From WTGA01 sp965231865 (lineage in GTDB: Bacteria > Pseudomonadota > Gammaproteobacteria > Arenicellales > Poriferihabitantaceae): a stretch of 64,000 nt of DNA. Shown here in pieces: positions 17,986 through 27,056 of this stretch; position 1 is the stretch's first letter; each line of letters starts with the position of its first letter. Position numbers and translations under genes: made by a program. The DNA lies in contig CBDDOJ010000002.1 of the NCBI GenBank assembly GCA_965231865.1, forward strand, positions 372,001 through 436,000, in the 5' to 3' direction. Below the pieces are notes generated by a model, which was not told where the DNA came from, did not search any database, and worked only from the letters and a program-made list of their open reading frames with translations.

Positions 17986-19629
17986 ATGCGGATCAAAAAC
18001 CTGTTTCATCTGCTTCGTATTGCCCGGGTGCTGACCCGGTATGGATTGGAGGAGCTGGTGTCAGCGCTGCACCTGTTTCGACCCTATGCGTTTTTATTCA
18101 AGCTGATTCCGGTACGCCGGGTCAAGGACCGGCCACGGGGGGACCGACTGTGTATGGCGCTGGAAGAGCTCGGCCCGGTATTCGTGAAGTTTGGACAGGT
18201 ATTGTCCACCCGGCCGGACATGTTGCCCGGGGATATCGCCAGCGCCCTGACAAAACTTCAGGACCAGGTTCCCCCTGTCTCCGGAGACCGGGCGGTGAAA
18301 ATGATCGAAGAGGCCTACGGCGATGGTCTTGAGGCACACTTTGATGAATTCGAAAGGGAGTCCACGGCATCGGCATCCGTGGCCCAGGTGCATTATGCCC
18401 GACTGAAGGATGGCAGCGAGGTCGTCGTAAAGGTATTGCGGCCGGACATTGAACCGGTGATTGACCGCGACCTGGAACTGTTGCACGCCCTCGCGGGCTA
18501 TGCAGACCGGTACTGGTCCCAGAGCCGGCGATTCAAACCCAGGGAGATCGTTGCCAATTACGACAAAACCATCCATGACGAGCTGGACATGATGCGGGAA
18601 GGCGCAAACGCCAGCCAGCTCAAAATCAACTTCAGCAACTCTCCCCTTGTCTACGTTCCGACGGTCTACTGGGAACATACCTGTCGCAATGTGCTGGTCA
18701 TGGAGCGCATTCGCGGGATTCCCATCCGGGATATTGATGCGCTCAAAGCCGCTGGAATCGACATGAAAAAACTGGCACATGCCGGGGTTGAAATCTTTTT
18801 TACCCAGGCCTTTCGTGACGGGTTCTTTCATGCCGACATGCATCCGGGCAATATCTTTGTCTCGGAAACCGGGCAGTATCGCGCGGTGGATTTTGGAATC
18901 ATGGGGACCCTGAACACGGCTGACAAGCGATATCTGGCGGAAAACCTGCTGGCATTTTTCAACCGGGACTATCATCGCGTTGCCGAGGCGCATATCCGTG
19001 CCGGTTGGGTCCCTCCTGACACCAGTGCCGAGGATTTCGAAGGAGCCATTCGCACGGTATGCGAACCGATTTTCGCCCGGCCCATTGCCGAAATATCGTT
19101 CGGGGTCTTTCTGGTGGACCTTTTTCGCGTCGCCCGCCGTTTTCAGATGCCGGTTCAACCGCAGCTGGTACTGTTGCAAAAAACAATCCTGAATATCGAA
19201 GGACTGGGTCGCCAGCTTTATCCCGAACTGGACCTGTGGGAGACTGCAAAACCTTTTCTTGAAAAATGGATGAACGAGCAGATTGGGCCGAAAGCGGCCA
19301 TCCGGACCTTTCGCAGGGAGCTTCCCAACCTGTTTACCCTCGCACCCGAAATTCCGGGCCTGACGCACCAGCTCATGTATCGCCTGAAAAATGACGAACT
19401 GGTCATACAGACCCGTGACCGCGAAATCACGGAACTGAAACACCAGGTTGCGGCCAATCACCGGAACACAATCGGTGCGGTCCTGGGCCTGGGGCTGGTG
19501 GGCATTTCAATCCTGTTGCTCCCGGACCCGGCAGAAATCACGACGATGCCGGTGGCAGGCTGGCTGGCACTGGCCGCGGGGCTGCTGCTGTTGCTCAAAG
19601 CCGCGTTTTCCGGAAATTTCAGGAAATAA
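17986..19629 (+). CDS. ubiB: Ubiquinone biosynthesis kinase-like protein UbiB
   Basis: 547 residues from ATG 17986 (MRIKNLFHLLRI); the frame is open from 17641, but that part lies inside ubiJ. Atypical kinase (ADCK/ABC1 family): the KxGQ motif as KFGQVLSTRPDMLP, ESTASASVAQVHYARL (Ala-rich loop replacing the glycine loop), then HADMHPGNIFV and the DFG-like VDFGIMG. Two hydrophobic helices close the C-terminus, as expected for a membrane-anchored UbiB. Known to be an ATPase needed for ubiquinone synthesis. Confidence 0.96.
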   Translation: MRIKNLFHLLRIARVLTRYGLEELVSALHLFRPYAFLFKLIPVRRVKDRPRGDRLCMALEELGPVFVKFGQVLSTRPDMLPGDIASALTKLQDQVPPVSGDRAVKMIEEAYGDGLEAHFDEFERESTASASVAQVHYARLKDGSEVVVKVLRPDIEPVIDRDLELLHALAGYADRYWSQSRRFKPREIVANYDKTIHDELDMMREGANASQLKINFSNSPLVYVPTVYWEHTCRNVLVMERIRGIPIRDIDALKAAGIDMKKLAHAGVEIFFTQAFRDGFFHADMHPGNIFVSETGQYRAVDFGIMGTLNTADKRYLAENLLAFFNRDYHRVAEAHIRAGWVPPDTSAEDFEGAIRTVCEPIFARPIAEISFGVFLVDLFRVARRFQMPVQPQLVLLQKTILNIEGLGRQLYPELDLWETAKPFLEKWMNEQIGPKAAIRTFRRELPNLFTLAPEIPGLTHQLMYRLKNDELVIQTRDREITELKHQVAANHRNTIGAVLGLGLVGISILLLPDPAEITTMPVAGWLALAAGLLLLLKAAFSGNFRK

Positions 19630-19652
19630 CGTTCTCACTTCGGAGGCACACG

Positions 19653-20828
19653 ATGGCTACTTACCCATTTCAATGGCAGGACCCTTTTGACCTTGAATCA
19701 CAATTGCTGGAAGAAGAGCGTATGGTCCGGGACAGTGTCCGGGAGTTTTGCGGGGAGCGGTTGATGCCGGGAATCGTTGAGGCCAACCGGAAGGAACAGT
19801 TTGACCCGAACATCATGAAACAGTTCGGCGAACTTGGCATGCTCGGGAGCACTCTTCCCGAAGAGTATGGAGGGGCCGGCCTGAGCCATGTCTGTTATGG
19901 GTTGATTGCCCGGGAGACAGAACGGGTGGACAGTGGATATCGCTCGGCAATGAGCGTGCAGTCCTCCCTGGTGATGCATCCGATTTTTTCCTATGGAAGT
20001 GAGGCGCAGAAGAAAAAATATTTGCCCCGGCTGGCAACCGGCGAACTCATTGGCTGTTTCGGCCTGACCGAACCGGACCACGGGTCGGACCCCGGAGGCA
20101 TGAAAACCCGGGCCAGCCGGGAGGAAGGGGGGTATCGGCTCAATGGCAGCAAAACATGGATCACGAATTCCCCGATTGCAGAGGTTGCGGTGGTTTGGGC
20201 CAAGCTGGAGGGGGTCATTCGGGGTTTTATCCTGGAACGGGGCATGGACGGACTCAGCACGCCGAAAATTGAGGGGAAAATGAGTCTTCGGGCATCGGTC
20301 ACCGGGGAGATTGTGATGAAAGACGTCTTTGTTCCCGACAGCGGCCTGCTGCCCCATGCGGAAGGCCTGAAAGGCCCTTTCGGGTGCCTGAACAAGGCGC
20401 GGTATGGCATTGCCTGGGGGGTCCTGGGAGCAGCGGAGTTCTGCTGGCACGCCGCGCGCAACTACTCCCTTGAGCGGGAACAGTTTGGCCGCCCCCTGGG
20501 GAACAACCAGCTCATACAGAAAAAACTGGTCGACATGCAGACCGAAATCACGCTGGGACTCCAGGCCTGCCTGCGGGTAGGGCGGCTGATGGACCAGAAC
20601 ACCTGTCCCGTGGAAAATGTTTCGCTGATCAAGCGCAACAATTGTGGCAAGGCACTGGATATTGTCAGGAATGCCCGGGATATCCACGGTGCGAACGGTG
20701 TGTCCGATGAGTACCATGTCATCCGCCACCTGTGTAACCTGGAATCCGTGAATACCTATGAAGGAACCCACGATATACACACCTTGATACTGGGCCGGGC
20801 GCAGACGGGATTGCAGGCCTTCTTTTAG
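19653..20828 (+). CDS. gcdH: Glutaryl-CoA dehydrogenase (acyl-CoA dehydrogenase family)
   Basis: 391 residues behind a good GGAGG ribosome-binding site. Acyl-CoA dehydrogenase fold: LPEEYGGAG, CFGLTEPDHGSDPGGM, WITNSPIA, and the C-terminal catalytic-base region VNTYEGTHDIHTLILGRAQTG with glutamate in YEGTHD, which is the GcdH pattern. It oxidatively decarboxylates glutaryl-CoA to crotonyl-CoA in lysine/tryptophan catabolism. No partner CoA-transferase is adjacent. Confidence 0.92.
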   Translation: MATYPFQWQDPFDLESQLLEEERMVRDSVREFCGERLMPGIVEANRKEQFDPNIMKQFGELGMLGSTLPEEYGGAGLSHVCYGLIARETERVDSGYRSAMSVQSSLVMHPIFSYGSEAQKKKYLPRLATGELIGCFGLTEPDHGSDPGGMKTRASREEGGYRLNGSKTWITNSPIAEVAVVWAKLEGVIRGFILERGMDGLSTPKIEGKMSLRASVTGEIVMKDVFVPDSGLLPHAEGLKGPFGCLNKARYGIAWGVLGAAEFCWHAARNYSLEREQFGRPLGNNQLIQKKLVDMQTEITLGLQACLRVGRLMDQNTCPVENVSLIKRNNCGKALDIVRNARDIHGANGVSDEYHVIRHLCNLESVNTYEGTHDIHTLILGRAQTGLQAFF

Positions 20829-20906
20829 ACGATGCCGGCAGCCCGGCCAGTCAGGATCGGGTTTGTCCGCATTTCCCTTTCATCCAACACCAACCGGAAC
20901 CAGATA

Positions 20907-21260
20907 ATGAGTATCACAAAAGCATCCTGCCATTGTGGCGCAGTGGAGTTGAGCATCGACCTGCCAGGGGGGCTGGAAGATCTCCGGCGCTGCAACTGTT
21001 CCCTGTGCAAACGCAAGGGGGCGATTATGGGTTCTGCCCCGTTATCGGCCATCACCGTGACCCGGGGCAGAGAAAGCCTCGGCATGTACCAGTGGAACAC
21101 GCAGGTGGCCAAACACTACTTCTGCAGGGTCTGCGGGATCTATACCCACCACCAAAGAAGGAGCAACCCCGACGAATACGGGTTTAATATCGGCTGTGTC
21201 GAAGGGGTCGACCCGCTCGATTTCGAACCCGTTGCCGTCGGGGACGGCGCATCCATGTGA
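20907..21260 (+). CDS. GFA-family (glutathione-dependent formaldehyde-activating-like) zinc protein
   Basis: 117 residues from ATG 20907. The zinc-ligand cysteines are in SCHCGAVEL, CNCSLCKRKG and FCRVCGIYTHH, the CENP-V/GFA pattern. Members are annotated as GFA-like, although most are not proven to bind glutathione-formaldehyde adducts. It follows gcdH by 78 bases on the same strand. Confidence 0.9.
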   Translation: MSITKASCHCGAVELSIDLPGGLEDLRRCNCSLCKRKGAIMGSAPLSAITVTRGRESLGMYQWNTQVAKHYFCRVCGIYTHHQRRSNPDEYGFNIGCVEGVDPLDFEPVAVGDGASM

Positions 21261-21359
21261 CAGGTCGGTCATCCCTGTCAGCGCAGAGGCGGCAGCGAAG
21301 GGTGCTACTCCTTCTCACAAAGGGGTCAAAAGGCCCGGGTCTCCGAATCGGCCCGACGC

Positions 21360-21557
21360 AAGGCCGCCGGCAAGAAAACCGAAGAGGGTCTGGCAGTGTC
21401 GAGTCTCGGGGCCCTGCTTGCCGCGGCCACGCCGTTACAGCGGCGGGCCTTTGAACTGCTCAAGGTCAATCCCAACTCCGGCCCCAATGTTGCCATAAGC
21501 GGTACACCCGGAATCCGGCCCAATTCCTTTGGGGACAAGGGATCTCTCTCGATTTGA
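21360..21557 (+). pseudogene. Possible transposase C-terminal remnant
   Basis: One frame in the 415-base gap between the GFA gene and the aminotransferase reads SSLGALLAAATPLQRRAFELLKVNP… ending at a stop near 21555. The T-P-x-Q-R-R-A-x-E-L-L pattern resembles transposase C-termini, but no start or catalytic part is present. Its end coincides with a dispersed repeat (21501-21569), consistent with an insertion-sequence end left behind. Tentative. I see nothing else in 21261-21676. Confidence 0.3.
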
Positions 21558-21569
21558 TCAGTGAAGTTT
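21501..21569. repeat. Dispersed ~69-bp repeat, copy 1
   Basis: The stretch beginning GGTACACCCGGAATC and ending TTTGATCAGTGAAGTTT matches 29656-29724 over about 69 bases with roughly a dozen differences, including single-base indels. Both copies share CCTTTGGGG, TCTCTCGATTT and GTGAAGTTT. Both lie in gene-poor debris next to mobile-element remnants, so they probably mark the same insertion-sequence end. Confidence 0.7.
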
Positions 21570-21676
21570 CAGTCAGACTAACCCGGATATTGCGGCGCAC
21601 CGTGGAAAGGCGCATTTTCCTGATGGGTTCGAGTTCCGCCAACAATTATCGCTTCGGTTGGCAGTAGCCTGCCCGG

Positions 21677-23029
21677 TCACCCCCCAACCACCTCGACAAT
21701 GGCATCCCGATAGATGCCAACCATCTCATCCAGCGTGGACTCATCCGTAGTGAGAGGCGGTGCGCTGCAAATGACTTCGCTTCGCACTCTCGTGTACAGC
21801 CCCCGGTCCATTAACGCTTTTGTCAGCCTGGGGCCCAGGCCAAAGTCGGCGTCAAAGGCCTCTTTGGTTTGCCTGTCCCGGACGATCTCAATGCCGTGCA
21901 TCATCCCCTTTCCGCGGACGTTTCCAACATGGGGATGGTCATCCAGCGCATCATGGAGCTTTTTAAGCATGGCCTCCCCTTTTGTTGCGGCCTGCCCGGG
22001 GAGGTCTTCCCTTTCGATGATATCCAGGGTGGCCAGGGCCACTGCACAGGTGGTGGGGTGGCCACTGTAGGTATAGGCGTGCATCCAGGGCGTTTTGCTG
22101 GAGGTCACGGTTTCTGCAATTTCATCGCTCATGCCAATGCCTCCCAGGGGAACAGCGCCGGAAGTGATTGATTTTGCAAACTGTATCAGGTCGGGTTCAA
22201 TGCCATAGTGCTCTAGCCCAAACATCTTCCCGGTGCGGCCAAAACCGGTGATCACTTCGTCAGAGACCAGCAGGACATCGTATTCATCGCAGATTTCACG
22301 AATTCGTCCGAAATAGTCGTCCGGCGGAACAATGACACCACCGGCGCCCTGCACCGGTTCCGCGATAAACATGGAGACCGTTTCCGGGCCCTGGGCCAGG
22401 ATTTCCTTCTCCAGTTCATTGGCCGCGGCAATGCCCTGTGACGTCCCGTCTTCCGGCACGGGATAGTGATAGGGGTCCGGTGCGGCAATATGGCTGAACC
22501 CGGGTATCCTCGGCTCAAACATCGGCCAGTATCCCTTGATGCCGGTGGCGCACATGGCGGCGAAGGTGACTCCGTGATATCCCCAGTCCCGGCCAATGAC
22601 CTTCACCTTTTCCGGTTTGCCTCTCGCTTTCCAGTAAAACCGCGCAAGCTTGATATTGCTGTCCGTGGACTCTCCCCCTCCCGAAGTGAAATAAAAATTG
22701 TTGATTTTCGGGTAGGCAATCGTGGACAAACGTTCTGCCAGTTCGATGGCAGGGCGATTTGAGCCGCCGGCATAGCTTGAACAGAACGCCATCTCCGTCA
22801 TTTGCCGGTAGGCGGCATCTGCCAGTTCCTTGCGCCCGTGGCCAGCACTGACATTCCATAAACAGGACAAGCCATCGATATACCGGTTTCCGTCGGCATC
22901 GTACAAATGCGAGCCTTCCCCCTTCGTCCAGACCCTGCCATCGGCATGACCGACGGTATGGTGCAGGGGATGAATCATGTGCTGATGGTCTTTCTGCAAC
23001 AGTGCGGCGTTGCTTAATGGACGGTTCAT
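21677..23029 (-). CDS. Class III (omega) aminotransferase
   Basis: 450 residues from ATG 23029, which has GAGGAATG just upstream; the longer frame to 23098 is unlikely. PLP-dependent fold-type I: TSGGGESTDSNIKLAR, WGYHGVTFAAM, the LLVSDEVITGFGRTGKMFG block with the PLP-contacting Asp, and the Schiff-base lysine in QFAKSITSGAVPLGG. The sequence resembles putrescine/beta-alanine/taurine:pyruvate-type enzymes; the exact amine donor cannot be read from sequence. It has no metabolic neighbour and sits at the edge of an accessory region. Confidence 0.88.
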   Translation of the reverse strand: MNRPLSNAALLQKDHQHMIHPLHHTVGHADGRVWTKGEGSHLYDADGNRYIDGLSCLWNVSAGHGRKELADAAYRQMTEMAFCSSYAGGSNRPAIELAERLSTIAYPKINNFYFTSGGGESTDSNIKLARFYWKARGKPEKVKVIGRDWGYHGVTFAAMCATGIKGYWPMFEPRIPGFSHIAAPDPYHYPVPEDGTSQGIAAANELEKEILAQGPETVSMFIAEPVQGAGGVIVPPDDYFGRIREICDEYDVLLVSDEVITGFGRTGKMFGLEHYGIEPDLIQFAKSITSGAVPLGGIGMSDEIAETVTSSKTPWMHAYTYSGHPTTCAVALATLDIIEREDLPGQAATKGEAMLKKLHDALDDHPHVGNVRGKGMMHGIEIVRDRQTKEAFDADFGLGPRLTKALMDRGLYTRVRSEVICSAPPLTTDESTLDEMVGIYRDAIVEVVGG

Positions 23030-23114
23030 AATCATTCCTCTATATGTCATGTTGAGTTCGACAACCGCATTTTGTGCCTGGGGTTCAGGTACTTTCACGC
23101 CGGCTGGCCGCTGA

Positions 23115-23387
23115 TTATCTGTTGTCGGCCATCAATTGGCAAATTTTATCGACCAGCCTGCAATCCGGGGCAGGGAATTGTCTGGCGTGTGCCGGGTCAC
23201 GGATGAGCTGTTTTGGTGCCGTCTCGGATTCGGGAGGCGGCTTCGCCGATGATCCCCAGGATTTTCAAAACCGGATTTTGGTGCAAAGCGTTCTGCGGGA
23301 ACTGTGCACAGGCCAACCTCTGGAGAACCGCGCCGCCTTGTGTGCCGCGATAGGTGTGTCGAGCAGGCAACACTTATTGGTCCGCAT
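23115..23387 (-). pseudogene. HEPN-domain partner of MNT nucleotidyltransferase, frameshifted
   Basis: An ATG at 23387 overlaps the end of the MNT gene by 14 bases, as in intact MNT-HEPN pairs. The first frame starts MRTNKCCLLDTPIAAHKAARFS, then shifts: another frame carries QNPVLKILGIIGEAASRI…, which matches the conserved HEPN helix (I-I-G-E-A-A-x-R), and the tail is in a third arrangement. The R-x4-6-H RNase motif region is not intact. The toxin half therefore appears dead. Confidence 0.55.
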
Positions 23388-23736
23388 AGATGACCTCCGC
23401 CGATTCCAGAATCCTCTTCCGCCGGATATGGTTCAGACTTCGTTCGATCGCCGAACGTGTCAGAACAGTCACGGGCCGCCCCAGCAAACCCGATAACCCC
23501 GAAGCCATGCTGACAAACCGGAGGCCCGGCACGCCAGCCGGCCTGAACTCGACAAGCACGTCGATGTCGCTCCCGCAACCAAAATCATCCCGAAGAACCG
23601 AACCAAAAAGGGCCATTTCCCGGATGTGCCAGCGTTTGCAGAATTGTGCAATCAACTCCGGGGAGACCTTGATTCGAAGCGCAAGCCGATGCGTGTTCGG
23701 GGTGGGCGCAGCAACACTCCTGGAAAGGTGGTTCAT
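23374..23736 (-). CDS. MNT-type nucleotidyltransferase (antitoxin half of a MNT/HEPN pair)
   Basis: 120 residues. The minimal nucleotidyltransferase motif is intact: ALFGSVLRDDFGCGSDIDVLVEF, i.e. GS-x10-12-D-x-D, followed by LLGRPVTVLTRSAIERS. In known pairs the MNT protein AMPylates and neutralises the HEPN ribonuclease. Its HEPN partner (23115-23387) is broken, so this is probably an orphan antitoxin. Confidence 0.85.
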   Translation of the reverse strand: MNHLSRSVAAPTPNTHRLALRIKVSPELIAQFCKRWHIREMALFGSVLRDDFGCGSDIDVLVEFRPAGVPGLRFVSMASGLSGLLGRPVTVLTRSAIERSLNHIRRKRILESAEVIYADQ

Positions 23737-23982
23737 TGGCTTAACTCCACAGTTTTCAGGTGCTCGATCCTGCGGTTATTCACGATTTTGACTGGCCCCC
23801 CTGACCGTGTTCGCCCGGCTCGAAGGGCAGGGGCCGGACGCATCGACAGGCCACAATCAGGCTGGTGTCGATTTCGGCTTTACAGGGCGCAGTCCATGGA
23901 TGGCGGCCCGGGCCGGCTCTGTGTGCTCAATACGGAGAACAGCTCATGCCTTGCGGACCCTGTCTTTGGAAAGATACCAGAT
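23737..23982. other. Gap between the MNT gene and the IS630 remnant
   Basis: About 245 bases. Frames are open on the plus strand but look like chance ORFs in GC-rich DNA. I see no family signature and no clear insertion-sequence terminus. Confidence 0.4.
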
Positions 23983-25128
23983 TTATGCGCCAGTTGGGAT
24001 GCTCTTATGGGACGATTTTCCGGGAGGTAACCGGCAATCGCGATCACCGGGGGCGGACCATAGATGGATACGCTCTTTGAGTTCCGCCTTGGAATGGACA
24101 CGGATACCCCGCAACAAGGTCCGTGCCATTTTACCGAAGAACGATTCCACCAGGTTCAACCAGGAACCGTGTTTCGGGGTAAAGATGAACTCGAATCGAT
24201 TGGTCATGGTGGCCAACCAGGCCCGGGGTTCCTTGGAAATATGAGCAGAGTGATTGTCAAGTACCAGACGAATGGTCGCCTCAGGGGGGGTAGGCGGCAT
24301 CCAGCTGTTTGAGAAACGTGATGAACTCCCGGCTGCGATGTCGTTCCACGAGGGTGCTGTGGACGTGCCCGGTCACCAGGTCGAGTCCCGCCATCAGGGT
24401 CAACGTCCCGTGCCGCCGGTATTCATAATCACGTCCTACCGTGGGATACTGCCCCGGGACCGGTGGCAGATCATCCACGGTGGATCCGATCGCCTGAATC
24501 CCCGGTTTTTCGTCATAGGAGATGATGGCGGTCAGGGAGGGCTCCGATGAGACCTCCTGTGCACGAAGAATTTCCACCTGTCTATATACCAACAAGCACC
24601 TGTGCCATCTTTAAATCATCGAGGACCCCGTCTTTCGAGGTAATACGAGATCTTGTGAGGACGAATCGCCTGTTGCGAAAGGATCTTCGATACCGTTCCC
24701 CGGGCCAGCTTCGACAGACGGGGATGTCCCGCAGCGTGACAGTGCTGGCGAACATGCTCCGCCAGCAGGCGGGTCGTCCACAGTTCTTCGGGATATCCCA
24801 GATCTTTGGGTTTCTGGCACGCCAGGGCCACCACCCAGGCCCGGGCTTCCGCAGGAATCTGCCGGGGCCGGCCACTGCGCGGAATATCCTGCAACGCCAT
24901 CAAGGCACCCAATTGCAGGGCCTTGTCGACGCAACGTTCCACCTTGGGACGGTTGGTGTTCATCGCACGGGCAATCGAAGAAATGGTGGCCCCCTCCGCA
25001 TAGCTCAGCAATATCTTTGCGCGTTCCACCCGGTGCACCGGTTCGGTGCGCGAGTGACCAATGGTGTCCAGCTGAGCACGGATATCTTCCGTGAGAACCA
25101 ATGTGGGCCGTTGACGTTCAAAGGGCAT
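23983..25128 (-). pseudogene. IS630-family transposase, frameshifted
   Basis: Three overlapping frames together make an IS630 (Tc1/mariner-like) transposase. The N-terminal helix-turn-helix part starts at ATG 25128 (MPFERQRPTLVLTED) and runs to KISYYLERR; the middle has the first Asp (IISYDEKPGIQA), and the last has the second Asp (LVLDNHSAH) and Glu (WLNLVESFFGKMAR). The frame changes near 24640 and 24590, and again at a run of seven C on the coding strand (24284-24290), where a -1 slip would restore reading. With at least two unexplained shifts it is probably dead. Terminal repeats not identified. Confidence 0.85.
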
Positions 25129-25214
25129 GGTATTTCCTTCAAGACAGTTATTCTTGGGGAAGACAGTATATAACAGGTTAAGATATATTGAAATATTATT
25201 ATGGAATCGTTCTA

Positions 25215-26477
25215 CTAGTGCGCAAGCCATTTAATGAACGGGTCCACAGCAACAAATGCTTTGCAAGCTCCGCCATGCCATATAGCGGCTCTTTTTTTGG
25301 CATCGATTTCGAATTCATCCTTTTCTATCAAGTCTTCAACCCTTCTATCATCCTCCAACTGAGGCTTGGAATTATCATGAAATGAGGTCTTCAATGTACG
25401 CTTCACCTGCCGTGACCAAAATTCATAACCTTCAAGACGACCAGTTCTATATCTCTGGGGGCACGATTTTTCCAAAACAACTACTTTCGGGTACGGCCTT
25501 TCGCGGCTGTCAGGTAGTTCAAATCTATTCTGAATCGCCCGATTCACATGCAGGTCGCCAAACCCGTAACCGACTATCAAGATTGCACAGGCCTCATGGA
25601 TATGTCGAACCAATGTTGAATAGAACGTTTGGTATGGCTCAGCCAAAATCTGATCCAGCTTGAACCCACCTGAAATCAGCGTCGTCAATGGTATCGACCT
25701 GAAGTCTTGTGCCATGTCAGCAGACCGTGCAACGCGATCCGTAAATTGTTCTTCAAGATTATGTGTCCAGACAATCCGCGGTCTCGCTACGCTATCGGAA
25801 ATACAATGATGCACGCTGCCATGGAGATGGTAGATGAACCCCCATTCCTGGCGTTGGGCAACGGCCAGTGGATCGAAAAATCCCCGCTTGTCGAATCCAC
25901 TGAACGCCTTGGACCATGCGGTTCTGGCAACCGTGTCGTAATTTAGATTATAGATACCAACATCAAAGTGTTCCCGAAGTCTGAGAAAGAATTTGGTGTA
26001 GTCAAAAAAACCAGGCGAGTCAGAAATATCCCGCTTGCGCCTGCAACATTCTCGCATGTGATTAGCTAACTTTTCGAGAAGAAACTCCTGCTGGCTCAGA
26101 ACCAACTTCCTACCGGAGAATTTGTCCGACGAATCACGAAGCCACGTAAGTGCATTGAAAGGTGCGCAGCCGTCAATTGCTTCTATGATCGGATTGCCGA
26201 ACGGTGGAGGCGACAGCCAGCTCGCGAGTGCCGTCATTTCGCCGAGGATGCGCTCATAGTTTGGATGAATGCCGTAATGGTTCTCTGTGTAGTAGCGCTC
26301 GGATATTTCCCAAAGAATATTGAATACATCGGCCTTTGAATGCTCGGATTGGCATGGTTTCCGTTCCGAACTCCAACGCTTCATGAGTTTATCGACCTTA
26401 CTGACAGAAGGCATGCCGTACGGAATGGAACTCCCGGCTCCTAAAAGAACAAGTAACTTGCATCGGTCGTCATCCAT
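25215..26477 (-). CDS. SIR2-like (SIR2_2 type) protein
   Basis: 420 residues. Rossmann-type NAD-binding signature VLLGAGSSIPYG (11-21), then YNLNYDT with NYD at 179-181, HLHGS at 217-221, and ILIVGYGFGDLHVNRAI near 303-320. These are hallmarks of the SIR2-like domain found in several phage-defence effectors, where it typically consumes NAD+. Here no second effector or sensor domain is fused, although about 100 C-terminal residues are unassigned. It begins two bases after the stop of the upstream secreted-protein gene, so the two are probably one operon. Lies between an IS630 remnant and an IS66-like element. Confidence 0.85.
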   Translation of the reverse strand: MDDDRCKLLVLLGAGSSIPYGMPSVSKVDKLMKRWSSERKPCQSEHSKADVFNILWEISERYYTENHYGIHPNYERILGEMTALASWLSPPPFGNPIIEAIDGCAPFNALTWLRDSSDKFSGRKLVLSQQEFLLEKLANHMRECCRRKRDISDSPGFFDYTKFFLRLREHFDVGIYNLNYDTVARTAWSKAFSGFDKRGFFDPLAVAQRQEWGFIYHLHGSVHHCISDSVARPRIVWTHNLEEQFTDRVARSADMAQDFRSIPLTTLISGGFKLDQILAEPYQTFYSTLVRHIHEACAILIVGYGFGDLHVNRAIQNRFELPDSRERPYPKVVVLEKSCPQRYRTGRLEGYEFWSRQVKRTLKTSFHDNSKPQLEDDRRVEDLIEKDEFEIDAKKRAAIWHGGACKAFVAVDPFIKWLAH

Positions 26478-26479
26478 GG

Positions 26480-26902
26480 TCAGTTACCCTCTATAGCCTG
26501 ATCAATCCCCTCCCTGATCTTCAGTAGCGCACAGCCTGCGTCGTCTTGTGCGTCTCGGATATAGTCTTTTCTGCACATTACCCAAGTTTCCAGATCTAAC
26601 TCATAGCTTTGTACTTCCCAATCATCACAGTCCTTCATGATGACGCAAAACGGCTCTGATGGCTTTACGCAGTTCGGCTTATCGTAGTCGGAGAAGGTGT
26701 TTACAGAATTGTTCATGCTACACCAGCTTAATTGATCGTTTATCCATCCATAGCGGGCTTCATAACTCTTCGCTATCTCTTCCCACTTCTTCGACTCAGC
26801 TTTCCATTTTTCCGCTTCGGTCTTCCAGTCATCGGTCGCTATCGTTGGAGTGCTTAGGAGCACCCCAGAAAGTATTGCAACGATCACGTACCCAATCTTC
26901 AT
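26480..26902 (-). CDS. Exported protein of unknown function, operonic with SIR2-like gene
   Basis: 140 residues from ATG 26902; the in-frame ATG at 27004 would add a non-signal extension. A clear signal peptide (MKIGYVIVAILSGVLLSTPTIA, split here as MKIGYVIVAIL and SGVLLSTPTIA) is followed by a short charged helix DDWKTEAEKWKAESKKWEE that could form a coiled coil, then a cysteine-containing tail (about six Cys). I recognise no family. The tight spacing with the cytoplasmic SIR2-like gene is unusual for an exported protein. Confidence 0.75.
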   Translation of the reverse strand: MKIGYVIVAILSGVLLSTPTIATDDWKTEAEKWKAESKKWEEIAKSYEARYGWINDQLSWCSMNNSVNTFSDYDKPNCVKPSEPFCVIMKDCDDWEVQSYELDLETWVMCRKDYIRDAQDDAGCALLKIREGIDQAIEGN

Positions 26903-27056
26903 TTCACATCTCCATTCGCAGTTCTTTCGTAATAGGGGCAACTTGCCGGGATACTTCCTACCCGATGGTATCGTAAGGATGGTGATGAGTGGACTTTTTT
27001 TCAAAAAACCGGGATGGCCACTGATAACTTAAGCCGAAATCGGGTAGGGTCACGCC

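Noticed and set aside
21560..21660. T-loop-like GGTTCGAGTTCC near 21627 as a possible tRNA
   Set aside because: The T-stem does not pair well and no acceptor, D or anticodon arm fits upstream; the nearby GCCAAC/GTTGGC hairpin explains the local structure.
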